Assembly (NCBI GenBank): GCA_963770155.1
Contig: CAVYOE010000001.1
Span: 2,108,001-2,172,000, forward strand
Direction: 5' to 3'
Length of the DNA: 64,000 bases
Source of the DNA: CAVYOE01 sp963770155
GTDB lineage: Bacteria > Actinomycetota > Thermoleophilia > Solirubrobacterales > 70-9
Shown here piece by piece: positions 43,227 through 58,032 of this stretch; positions within the stretch are counted from its first letter, which is position 1, and every line of letters begins with the position of its first letter. Under the pieces are notes generated by a model, which saw only the letters and a program-made list of their open reading frames with translations, made no database searches and was not told where the DNA came from. A program made the position numbers and the translations under genes.

Positions 43227-44369
43227 ATGGATTTCAAGCTCACCGACGAGCAGACGGACTTCGTCGAGGCGATCCGCGATTTCTGCAAGCGCGAGTGCGG
43301 GACGCTCGAGAAGCGCGAGAAGCTCACCAACGGCTACTCCGAGCTCCACAACCAGGGCATCTATTCGAAGATGGCCGAGCTCGGCTGGCTCGGCCTGACC
43401 ATCCCCGAGGAGTACGGCGGCTCGGGCGGCAGCATGGTTGATGCCTGCCTGTTCATGGAGGAGACCGCGCGCGGCATGGCGCCGATCGGCGGCTACGGCA
43501 CGACACTGATCGTCGCCGGCGCCACGCGGAAGTTCGGCTCCGACGAACAGAAGAAGGACATCCTGGGCGGCGTCGCCAACGGCACCGTCGAGGCGATCGC
43601 GATGACCGAGCCCGAGGCCGGCTCCGACGTCGGCTCGCTCACCACCGAAGCGGTTCGCTCCAACGGCGGCTACGTCATCAACGGCCAAAAGGTCTTCTGC
43701 TCCAACGCCCACATCTCGGGACACGTGCTCGTCGTCTGCCGGACCACCAAAGGCGACAACAAGCATGAGGGCCTTTCGATGATCTTCGTCCCGCGCGACG
43801 CCGAGGGGATGGAGATCAAACCGATCGACACCATGGGCGGCCGCGAGACCAACTACCTCTACTTCACCGACTGCGAGGCACCGGAGAACGCCGTCCTCGG
43901 CGAGGTCGACCACGGCTGGGTCCAGCTCATGTCCGGGCTCAACGTCGAGCGTCTCATTCTCTCCGCGATCCAGCTCGGGGTCGCCGCCCGCGCTCTCGAC
44001 GACGTGCTCGCCTACGTCAAGGAGAGGAAGCAGTTCGGCCGGCCGATCGGTTCCTTCCAGGCGCTCCAGCACCGGATTGCCGACATGGCCACTGAGCTCG
44101 AGGCCGCCCGCCTGATGACCTACTGGGTCGCCGGCCTCACCGACGAGGACCCCGACAAGATGCTCCCCAAGGAAGCTTCGATGGTGAAGCTGTACGTGAC
44201 CGAGACCGCCAAGAAGATCACCCTCGAGGGGATGCAGATGATGGGCGGCTACGGCTACTCCTCCGAGTACGACATGGAGCGGCTCGTCCGCCAGGCGCTG
44301 GTCTCCACCATCTACGGAGGCACCTCCGAGATCCAGCGCAACATCATCGCCAAGACGCTCGGGCTCTAG
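43227..44369 (+). CDS. Acyl-CoA dehydrogenase, isovaleryl-CoA/long-chain type active site
   Basis: 380 residues, a flavoprotein that oxidises acyl-CoA to enoyl-CoA. Seen are AMTEPEAGSDVGSLTT, KVFCSNAHISG, ERKQFGRPIGSFQALQHRIADM and YGGTSEIQRNIIAKTLG. The usual medium-chain catalytic Glu position (YEGT) is Gly here, while a Glu at residue 241 in NVERLILSA sits where isovaleryl- and long-chain-type enzymes carry the base. The active-site type is therefore inferred as helix-G Glu. ATG 43227 begins 4 nt after tRNA-Thr with no ribosome site, so it is a tRNA-processed near-leaderless message. Confidence 0.9.
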   Translation: MDFKLTDEQTDFVEAIRDFCKRECGTLEKREKLTNGYSELHNQGIYSKMAELGWLGLTIPEEYGGSGGSMVDACLFMEETARGMAPIGGYGTTLIVAGATRKFGSDEQKKDILGGVANGTVEAIAMTEPEAGSDVGSLTTEAVRSNGGYVINGQKVFCSNAHISGHVLVVCRTTKGDNKHEGLSMIFVPRDAEGMEIKPIDTMGGRETNYLYFTDCEAPENAVLGEVDHGWVQLMSGLNVERLILSAIQLGVAARALDDVLAYVKERKQFGRPIGSFQALQHRIADMATELEAARLMTYWVAGLTDEDPDKMLPKEASMVKLYVTETAKKITLEGMQMMGGYGYSSEYDMERLVRQALVSTIYGGTSEIQRNIIAKTLGL

Positions 44370-44413
44370 CCCACGCCGCAGCGGTCCGGCAACGTCCCGA
44401 GCCCAGAAACGAA

Positions 44414-44437
44414 ACCGGCCGCCCGAAGGCGGCCGGT
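44414..44437. terminator. Bidirectional hairpin terminator
   Basis: A perfect 10-bp stem ACCGGCCGCC/GGCGGCCGGT with loop CGAA. On the minus strand it is followed by TTTCGTTT, so it mainly serves the small cationic protein gene; it could also end the acyl-CoA dehydrogenase mRNA. Confidence 0.65.
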
Positions 44438-44467
44438 CTCAGGACTCTGTGAAGAAAGAAGCTAGCC

Positions 44468-44731
44468 CTACCTGTTCCTTCTAAGGCACCGCTTGAGCGC
44501 GCGCCTGTATGCACGCTTGCGCTTCTTGCCCGCAGGTGCCTTCCGGGCCTTCTTCCTTGCCTTTTTCTTGCAGTTCCGCTTCTTTGCCAGATTGGAAAGC
44601 TGTGAGGACGGCGTGCCCGTCCCGTATGGCCCCCCATACTGAGCGGAGCCGACCGGCGCCAGGGCACCGAAGGCAAATGCCACGGTGATCACCAGAGCCG
44701 TGATCCGCTTCGTCATACGGTTTCTCTTCAT
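44468..44731 (-). CDS. Small secreted cationic protein
   Basis: 87 residues. The signal peptide KRITALVITVAFAFGALAPVGSA is followed by a short Gly/Tyr stretch (AQYGGPYGTG) and a Lys/Arg tail in which over half the residues are basic, with two cysteines (RNCKKKAR, LKRCLRRNR). No family. It resembles the tails of other secreted proteins in this window. ATG 44731 is chosen; a second ATG 15 nt on is possible. A purine-rich leader contains AGGAGG and AAAGGGG at longer than usual spacing. Confidence 0.6.
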   Translation of the reverse strand: MKRNRMTKRITALVITVAFAFGALAPVGSAQYGGPYGTGTPSSQLSNLAKKRNCKKKARKKARKAPAGKKRKRAYRRALKRCLRRNR

Positions 44732-44761
44732 TGGTTTTCTTTCTACCCCTTTCCCTCCTAG

Positions 44762-44773
44762 TTGAGTACTCAA
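44762..44773. promoter_or_regulatory. Perfect 12-bp palindrome TTGAGTACTCAA
   Basis: It lies 31 nt upstream of the small cationic protein start, in an AT-rich pocket of a high-GC window. Its symmetry suggests a dimeric regulator site. Confidence 0.4.
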
Positions 44774-44863
44774 TTTTGAAACTTGCTCGGAGAGGAGAGG
44801 TCTCAAACATACACAGACTTCCCGTCGCAGGCGCCGGTACCTCCACCCCAGGCGGACCACGGC

Positions 44864-44892
44864 TGGTCACGCACGCTGCTCTCAGCTATTCT
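44864..44892 (+). promoter_or_regulatory. Promoter of the rpmG-secE-nusG operon
   Basis: TGGTCA (44864-44869) and TATTCT (44887-44892) are separated by 17 bp, a plausible -35/-10 pair. The leader to the rpmG ATG (44976) is about 78 nt with SD AGAGGAGA. Confidence 0.5.
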
Positions 44893-44975
44893 TCTGGCCA
44901 CCTCGTGCCTGGCGGCCGGGGTGTTTTTCTGTCGGCGCCGATTCGACCGGCGGCCGGGAATCAAGCAGAGGAGAA

Positions 44976-45137
44976 ATGGCCTCAGACGTACGCATCGCCG
45001 TGACGCTCGCATGTGAGGAGTGCAAGCGGCGCAACTACCAGACGAACAAGTCGCGGCGCAACTCGCCGGACCGGGTCGAGCTGCGCAAGTACTGCCGCTG
45101 GTGCGGTCGCCACACTCCTCATAAGGAGACGCGCTGA
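44976..45137 (+). CDS. rpmG: 50S ribosomal protein L33
   Basis: 53 residues: starts MASDVRIAVTLACEECKRRN and ends YCRWCGRHTPHKETR, with the four zinc-binding cysteines (CEEC, CRWC) of the Zn-type L33. SD AGAGGAGA precedes ATG 44976. Its TGA overlaps the secE ATG by one base (TGATG). The order rpmG-secE-nusG is typical of actinobacteria, but the tRNA-Trp often found between rpmG and secE is absent. Confidence 0.93.
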   Translation: MASDVRIAVTLACEECKRRNYQTNKSRRNSPDRVELRKYCRWCGRHTPHKETR

Positions 45138-45760
45138 TGGCCAAGACCCGCGCCCAGCGCAAGGCCGAGAAGCGCGCCCGCGAGGCCCAGCAGCAGAAGC
45201 AGCGCGAGCGGTCCGGCGACGGCGAGACCGCCGAGCGCGAAGCCGAGTCACGCGCCCAGCACGACACCCAGGTCGGGGTCTCGGGAGAGGTCGCCGAGTT
45301 CGAGGCTTCGGTCGACACACAGAGCGTCCCGCCCGAGGATCAGGCCTCCGCCTCAGCGGTACCCGGCGTCCTCCCGGAGAAGCCTCAGGTTGAGACACCC
45401 GAGCCCCCGGCGCCCTCGCGCGCTGACGAGCCGCCGGCCCCCGCGGAGCTTTCGCGCCGCGAGCGCCGCGCCCAGGAGCGAGCCGAGAAGGAGGCAGCCA
45501 AGCAGGAGGAGCGCGAGAAGGCCAAGCGCCGCAAGGAGATGGAGGCGCGACAGGCCGCCAAGGAACCGGAGGAGCGCCAGCGCGGGGTGGTCCTCGGCTT
45601 CTTCGCCTCGTGCTGGGCCGAGCTCAAGAAGGTCCAGTGGCCCGACCGCGACACCCTGGTCCAGGCCTCAGCCGTCACCCTCATCTTCGTCGCCGTAATG
45701 GCCGCCTATCTCGGGGCGCTCGACGCAATGTTCAACTGGCTTGTCAAACAGGTCATCTAG
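45137..45760 (+). CDS. secE: Preprotein translocase subunit SecE with long charged N-terminal extension
   Basis: 207 residues; the usual single-helix SecE is 60-120. The C-terminal 60 carry the family core (FFASCWAELKKVQWPDRDTLVQASAVTLIFVAVMAAY) with one membrane helix. The first 145 residues are a low-complexity Glu/Arg/Ala/Lys region, probably coiled, of unknown role. SecE clamps SecY in the translocon. Translationally coupled to rpmG; nusG follows after 17 nt. Confidence 0.88.
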   Translation: MAKTRAQRKAEKRAREAQQQKQRERSGDGETAEREAESRAQHDTQVGVSGEVAEFEASVDTQSVPPEDQASASAVPGVLPEKPQVETPEPPAPSRADEPPAPAELSRRERRAQERAEKEAAKQEEREKAKRRKEMEARQAAKEPEERQRGVVLGFFASCWAELKKVQWPDRDTLVQASAVTLIFVAVMAAYLGALDAMFNWLVKQVI

Positions 45761-45777
45761 AGACCGACTGGAGACGA

Positions 45778-46299
45778 ATGTTCCGCTGGTACGTCATTAA
45801 CACCTACTCGGGTCACGAGAACAAGGTGAAGCAGAACCTCGAGCACCGGGTCCACTCCCTGAGTCAGGAAAGGAACGTGCGCCAGGTCGTCGTCCCGACC
45901 GAACAGGTCTCGGAAATGAAGGACGGCCAGAAGGTGCAGCAGGAGAAGCGCACCATGCCGGGCTACGTCCTGGTCAACATGGAAATGACTGACGATGCGT
46001 GGGGCCTGGTCAAGAACACTCCCGGCGTCACCGGGTTCGTCGGCTCGCGCAACAAACCGGTGCCGCTCTCGGCCCCCGAGGTCGATCGGCTCCTGCATCG
46101 CGAGTCCGCCGAGCGTCCGCGGACCCGCGCCCAATTCTCGATCGGGGAGTCGGTGAAGGTGATCTCCGGTCCGCTTGCAGACTTCTCCGGCGAGATCGCC
46201 GAGATCAACGAGGATGCCGCCAAGCTCAAGGTGCTGGTCTCTATCTTCGGTCGCGAGACTCCGGTCGAGGTCAACTACGACCAGGTGAAGAAGATCTAG
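45778..46299 (+). CDS. nusG: Transcription termination/antitermination protein NusG
   Basis: 173 residues with the NGN domain (WYVINTYSGHENKVKQNLEHRV; MPGYVLVNMEMTDDAW; NTPGVTGFVG) and a KOW domain (VKVISGPLADFSGEIAEINEDAAKLKVLVSIFGRETPVEV). It contacts RNA polymerase and Rho. ATG 45778 is 17 nt after secE, weak SD GGAGAC. rplK starts 3 nt after its stop. Confidence 0.95.
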   Translation: MFRWYVINTYSGHENKVKQNLEHRVHSLSQERNVRQVVVPTEQVSEMKDGQKVQQEKRTMPGYVLVNMEMTDDAWGLVKNTPGVTGFVGSRNKPVPLSAPEVDRLLHRESAERPRTRAQFSIGESVKVISGPLADFSGEIAEINEDAAKLKVLVSIFGRETPVEVNYDQVKKI

Positions 46300-46302
46300 G
46301 AA

Positions 46303-46734
46303 ATGGCCAAGAAGGAACTGACAAAGATCAAGCTGCAGATCCCCGCCGGCGCCGCCAACCCGGCTCCCCCGGTCGGTCCCGCGTTGGGGCAGCACGGGGT
46401 CAACATCATGGAGTTCTGCAAGGCATTCAATGCCGAGACCCAGCAGGACGCGGGGACGATCATCCCGGTTGAGATCACTGTCTTCGAGGACCGGTCCTTC
46501 ACCTTCATCACGAAGACACCGCCCGCCGCGGTCCTGATCAAGGAAGCCGCCGGCATCGACAAGGGCTCCGGTGAGCCGCACGTGGAGAAGGTGGGCAAGA
46601 TCAACGCCGCCCAGGTGCGGCAGATCGCCGAGCGCAAGATGCCGGATCTGAACGCCAACGACCTCGATGCGGCCGACAAGATCATCGCCGGCACCGCCCG
46701 ATCTATGGGGGTCGAAGTGGAGGGGTTGGACTAG
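46303..46734 (+). CDS. rplK: 50S ribosomal protein L11
   Basis: 143 residues, normal length. N-terminal LQIPAGAANPAPPVGPALGQHGVNIMEFCK and C-terminal GTARSMGVEVEG are diagnostic. It binds the GTPase-associated region of 23S rRNA. It lies in the same operon as nusG and rplA (2 nt before rplA). Confidence 0.96.
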   Translation: MAKKELTKIKLQIPAGAANPAPPVGPALGQHGVNIMEFCKAFNAETQQDAGTIIPVEITVFEDRSFTFITKTPPAAVLIKEAAGIDKGSGEPHVEKVGKINAAQVRQIAERKMPDLNANDLDAADKIIAGTARSMGVEVEGLD

Positions 46735-46736
46735 CC

Positions 46737-47486
46737 ATGGCCCGAAGCAAGCGATACCGGGCGCTGCGCGAGCAGAGCGAGCCGGGCAAGCTCTACGCGC
46801 CGGCCGAGGCGGTCTCCCTGGTCAAGCAGGCCGGAAACGCCAACTTCGACGAGTCGGTCGAGCTGCACATCCGCCTCGGCGTCAACGTCCGCCATGCCGA
46901 GGAGCAGCTGCGCGGCACGCTTGCCATGCCTGCGGGCCTCGGCAAGGACGTCACCATCGCTGTCTTCGCCGAGGGCGATGCGGCCAAGGCGGCGCAGGAC
47001 GCCGGCGCCGACCACGTCGGCGGCGCCGACCTCGCCGAGAAGGTCGAGGGCGGCTGGACAGAGTTCGACGTCGCCATCGCCCATCCGGCGCTGATGCCTG
47101 CCGTCGGCAAGCTGGGCCGCATCCTCGGCCCACAGGGCAAGATGCCCAACCCGAAGGTCGGCACCGTCACCGACGACGTTGCCAAGGCAGTGGGGGAGGC
47201 CAAGGCCGGCAAGGTCGAGTACCGGACCGACAAGCAGGCGATCATCCACCTGACGATCGGACGGACGAGCTTTGAGGAGCAGGCGCTGCTCCAGAACTAT
47301 GCGGCGGTGATCGAGGAGATGATCCGCGCGAAGCCGGCAGCAGCCAAGGGCCGCTACCTGCTCTCGGTCACGCTGACCACGACAATGGGTCCCGGGATCA
47401 GGGTCGATCCCACCCGCACCAGGGCGGGAGAGATCATGGGCAGGCCTGAGACAGACGAAGAAAAAGAACCGGTAGCCGCGGCCTAG
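46737..47486 (+). CDS. rplA: 50S ribosomal protein L1
   Basis: 249 residues, normal length for L1 plus a short acidic end. It has FDESVELHIRLGVNVRHAEEQLRGT, LGRILGPQGKMPNPKVGTVTDD, and MGPGIRVDP. It forms the L1 stalk and can repress its own operon. The next gene starts only 4 nt after the stop but is not ribosomal. Confidence 0.96.
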   Translation: MARSKRYRALREQSEPGKLYAPAEAVSLVKQAGNANFDESVELHIRLGVNVRHAEEQLRGTLAMPAGLGKDVTIAVFAEGDAAKAAQDAGADHVGGADLAEKVEGGWTEFDVAIAHPALMPAVGKLGRILGPQGKMPNPKVGTVTDDVAKAVGEAKAGKVEYRTDKQAIIHLTIGRTSFEEQALLQNYAAVIEEMIRAKPAAAKGRYLLSVTLTTTMGPGIRVDPTRTRAGEIMGRPETDEEKEPVAAA

Positions 47487-47490
47487 CCGG

Positions 47491-48744
47491 ATGGACTCGG
47501 CTCGGCCTTACCCGCTCCGCGTCGGGGCAGCGGCGATCGCGGTCGCCTCGGTCTGTTCGATCCTCGCTTTCGTCGTCCCGGCGGAGAAGAGTCGCGCCGC
47601 CTTTCCGGCCGGCAAGAACGGCCAGCTCGTCTACAGCGCGGGCGGGACGGCTGTCTTCGTGATCAGCCACCGCGGCGACAATCCGACCAACGTCAGCTCG
47701 ACCTTCGGGCAGAAGGACGTCGATCCGTCCTTCTCCCCGAACGGGAAGGAGATCGTCCTTTCCAGCGGCACCGGCGGCGACAACGACATCTACGTGATCG
47801 ACTCGAACGGCGCCAACCCGACCAACCTGACGCCCGGCGGCTCGACAAACGACACCGAACCGAGCTTCTCCCCAGATGGCAAGAAAATCGTGTTCACCCG
47901 CACCACCGGTGGTAACAGCGACATCGTCCTGATCGATGCCAACGGCGCCAATCCGATCCCCCTGACCTCCGGCTCGCCCGACGACACCGACGCGAGCTTC
48001 TCCCCAGACGGCAAGAGGATCGCCTTCACGCGGACAAGCGGCGGCAACCAGGACGTCGTTCTCATGAACGCGGACGGCTCTGCACCGGTGGCCCTGGCGG
48101 GCACCGGGGGCGACGACTTCGACCCGAGCTTCTCGCCGCGCGGGACGCAGATCGTCTTTGCAGCTGCCAGCGGTGGTGACGACGAGCTGTTCCTGATGTC
48201 GGCAGACGGCACGGGTGCTTTCGCGCTCACCAACAACGGCGCCGACGACTCGGAGCCGGTCTTCTCTCCGGACACCAGGTACATCGCCTTCTCGAGTGAC
48301 CGCTCCGGTGACCGGGACATCTTCGTGATGAACGCCGATGGCTCGAGCCCGGGCGCCCTGACCGCGGTCAGCTCGGTCGACGACAGCGGCCCCGACTGGC
48401 AGTCGACCTATTTCTGCTCGAACCAGCGCGCCTCGATCATCGGCACACTCGGCAACGACCGGATCAAGGGCAAGCGCGGCCAGGACGTGATCGTCGCGCT
48501 CGCCGGCAACGACCGCATTCGCACCGGCGGCGGGGAGGACAGGGTCTGCGGCGGCTCCGGGGGCGATGCGATCTTCGGCGGCGCCAAGAAGGACCGCCTG
48601 TTCGGCAACGCGGGGCGGGATCGGCTCGTCGGCGGCGCCGGGCGGGACCGCCTGGTGGGCGGCAAGGGGAACGACCGCCTCCTGGGCCGCACCGGCTTCG
48701 ACCGGCTCCTCGGCCAGGCGGGCAACGACCGAGCCGCGCAGTAG
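47491..48744 (+). CDS. Secreted TolB-like beta-propeller with C-terminal RTX-type repeats, inside the ribosomal operon
   Basis: 417 residues: a signal-anchor (GAAAIAVASVCSILAFVVPAEKSRA), about six WD40/PD40-like blades with the TolB motif (PSFSPDGKKIVFTR, DIYVIDSNGANP), then from about residue 310 a run of nonapeptide-like repeats (GNDRIKGKRG, GGSGGDAIFGGAKKDRLFG, GGAGRDRLVGGKGNDRLLG) similar to hemolysin-type calcium-binding repeats but rich in Arg/Lys. It is likely exported and surface-bound; function unknown. The 4-nt gap after rplA and 95 nt before rplJ show insertion between two ribosomal genes usually adjacent. Confidence 0.75.
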   Translation: MDSARPYPLRVGAAAIAVASVCSILAFVVPAEKSRAAFPAGKNGQLVYSAGGTAVFVISHRGDNPTNVSSTFGQKDVDPSFSPNGKEIVLSSGTGGDNDIYVIDSNGANPTNLTPGGSTNDTEPSFSPDGKKIVFTRTTGGNSDIVLIDANGANPIPLTSGSPDDTDASFSPDGKRIAFTRTSGGNQDVVLMNADGSAPVALAGTGGDDFDPSFSPRGTQIVFAAASGGDDELFLMSADGTGAFALTNNGADDSEPVFSPDTRYIAFSSDRSGDRDIFVMNADGSSPGALTAVSSVDDSGPDWQSTYFCSNQRASIIGTLGNDRIKGKRGQDVIVALAGNDRIRTGGGEDRVCGGSGGDAIFGGAKKDRLFGNAGRDRLVGGAGRDRLVGGKGNDRLLGRTGFDRLLGQAGNDRAAQ

Positions 48745-48776
48745 CCCCGTAGGCGGCGCAGCTCGCGGCCGCCGTC

Positions 48777-48782
48777 TATGAT
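48777..48782 (+). promoter_or_regulatory. Candidate internal -10 for rplJ-rplL
   Basis: TATGAT sits just upstream of the L10 leader; a start site about 7 nt later would begin the leader RNA. No good -35 is visible. Confidence 0.35.
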
Positions 48783-48784
48783 CT

Positions 48785-48836
48785 GCGCCTGCCAAAGACC
48801 ACCGGCGTGGCGGCCATTCAAGAGCGGCCCTGAAGT
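48785..48836 (+). promoter_or_regulatory. Ribosomal L10 leader (autoregulatory)
   Basis: The sequence CTGCCAAAGACC (48789-48800) followed by ACCGGCGTGGCGG resembles the known L10 leader, where the L10(L12)4 complex binds its own mRNA. It lies directly before rplJ, as expected. Confidence 0.6.
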
Positions 48837-48851
48837 CCGGTGCAGGTGCCT

Positions 48852-49676
48852 ATGAATCGAGAGCAGAAAGAAGCCCTGGTCAAGGAGCTCGCCGGCGAGC
48901 TGAGCGAGGCTGCCGCGATCTTTGCCGTCGACTACCGCGGGATCACCGTCCCGCAGGCTGCGGAGCTGCGCGAGCAGCTCGGCGAGGCCGATGCTCGCTT
49001 CCGTGTGGTCAAGAACCGCCTCACTCTGCGCGCCGCCGACGAGGCTGGTGCCGAGGCGCTCAAGGAGTGGCTCGAAGGCCCCACCGCGCTTGCCCTGGTC
49101 AAGGGCGATGCCGCTCTTGCGGCGAAGACCATCTCCAAGCTGGGCACCGAGTACGAGGTGCTCGATTACAAGGGTGGCCTGATGGAGGGTCAGGTCCTCG
49201 ACCCCGAGCAGTTTCAGGCGATCGCCAAGCTCCCGGGCCGCGACCAGATGAATGCGCAGATGGCCGGCATCGTCGCCAGCCCGCTCACCGGCCTTGTCCG
49301 CGGCCTCGGCTCCATGGTCCAGGGATTGGCCCTGCAGCTACAGGCGATCGCGGACCAGGGCCTGGTCAGCGGCGAAGCGCCGCCGGCAGAAGAGACTTCG
49401 CAAGCGGGGGAGAAAGAGGCCCCAGAGACTGCTGACGCCGAGGGCAGCGCCGCCGAGGATGCGTCCTCAGAAGATGGCGAAGTCGAGAAGCAGGCTCCTT
49501 CGGAGGCTGAAGCCGACGAAGGCGAAGCACCGGAGGAGGCGACCACCGAGACCGCCGAGGAGGCGGGCGAGCCCGCGCCTGAGGAAGGCGCCGGCGTCGA
49601 GGAGCCGCCCGAGACACCGGAGGGCGAAGAGGAAAAGCCCGAACAGACTGATGAATCTGACCAAGCAGCAGACTGA
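48852..49676 (+). CDS. rplJ: 50S ribosomal protein L10 with long acidic C-terminal tail
   Basis: 274 residues; L10 is usually about 175. The first 170 are canonical (REQKEALVKELAGELSEAAAIFAVDYRGITVPQAAELR, RVVKNRLTLRA, PLTGLVRGLGSMVQGLALQLQAIA). The last 100 residues are almost wholly Glu/Ala/Asp/Pro/Ser and disordered. A GTG 12 nt upstream (48840) is in frame; neither has a strong SD, and ATG was chosen because MNREQK matches family starts. It anchors L7/L12 on the ribosome. Confidence 0.9.
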   Translation: MNREQKEALVKELAGELSEAAAIFAVDYRGITVPQAAELREQLGEADARFRVVKNRLTLRAADEAGAEALKEWLEGPTALALVKGDAALAAKTISKLGTEYEVLDYKGGLMEGQVLDPEQFQAIAKLPGRDQMNAQMAGIVASPLTGLVRGLGSMVQGLALQLQAIADQGLVSGEAPPAEETSQAGEKEAPETADAEGSAAEDASSEDGEVEKQAPSEAEADEGEAPEEATTETAEEAGEPAPEEGAGVEEPPETPEGEEEKPEQTDESDQAAD

Positions 49677-49695
49677 CTAGAAGGAGGAAGCAGAA

Positions 49696-50079
49696 ATGGC
49701 TACATCAACTGCAGATTGGATCGAGGAGCTGAAGGGCATCTCGGTGCTCGAGCTCTCCGAGCGGATCAAGGCGCTCGAAGAGGAGTTCGGCGTATCGGCG
49801 ACCGCGGTCGCGGCCGCGGCTCCGGCAGCCGCCGGTGACGGCGCAGCCGGTGACGGCGAGGAAGAGGCCGGAACCGTCGACGTGGTTCTCACCGACGCCG
49901 GCGAGAAGAAGATCCAGGTGATCAAGGCCGTCCGCGGCGCCACCGGTCTCGGCCTGAAAGAGGCGAAAGCGCTCGTCGATGAGGCTCCCAGCCCGGTCAA
50001 GGAGGGCATCGAGCGCGAGGAAGGCGAGACCCTTCTCAAGGAGATCGAGGAAGCCGGCGGCAAGGCCGAGCTCAAGTAA
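49696..50079 (+). CDS. rplL: 50S ribosomal protein L7/L12
   Basis: 127 residues: N-terminal dimerisation helices (WIEELKGISVLELSERIKALEEEFGVSATAVAAAAPAA, seen as two blocks), a flexible Ala/Gly hinge and the C-terminal factor-binding domain (KIQVIKAVRGATGLGLKEAKALVDEAP). Strong SD AAGGAGGAAG at 49680 onward. It recruits translation GTPases. Confidence 0.97.
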   Translation: MATSTADWIEELKGISVLELSERIKALEEEFGVSATAVAAAAPAAAGDGAAGDGEEEAGTVDVVLTDAGEKKIQVIKAVRGATGLGLKEAKALVDEAPSPVKEGIEREEGETLLKEIEEAGGKAELK

Positions 50080-50184
50080 TAACTGAGGCTCTCAGCGCGA
50101 GATTAAGCGGGACCGCAGTTCCCCAAATCCGGCGCTGATGGTGGTAGCCTGATCCGGCGAGCATCGGCGCTGCTGGCGCCGGGC

Positions 50185-50214
50185 TTGACTACTACAGGCA
50201 CCGTGTGTTAATCT
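50185..50214 (+). promoter_or_regulatory. rpoB promoter
   Basis: TTGACT (50185-50190) and TAATCT (50209-50214) with 18-bp spacing, the best sigma-70-type promoter in the window. It gives rpoB a leader of roughly 95 nt. The 237-nt gap after rplL holds this promoter and a weak hairpin CTGAG-GCT-CTCAG; no gene is seen there. Confidence 0.7.
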
Positions 50215-50316
50215 GCGCGGTCGCGCGCCGGTGCCCTCTCTTGCCCAAGATTCTTCGGAGTACACGGGTGGAAGTCGCGCGGGATCTGAAGTCTTCGACC
50301 AGTAGGAGTCGCCCAG

Positions 50317-57999
<7,683 letters not shown>

Positions 58000-58010
58000 G
58001 GCTCCTCGCA

Positions 58011-58028
58011 GGAACCCCCGAGGGTTCT
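58011..58028 (+). terminator. Hairpin after rpoC
   Basis: GGAACCC/GGGTTCT with loop CCGA, 12 nt after the rpoC stop and just before the monooxygenase GTG. There is no T-run, so it may be a weak terminator or attenuator. Confidence 0.35.
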
Positions 58029-58032
58029 GCGC

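Noticed and set aside
48410..48744. Tandem repeats at the end of the TolB-like gene
   Set aside because: They are in-frame RTX-like protein repeats and do not behave as a DNA repeat array.
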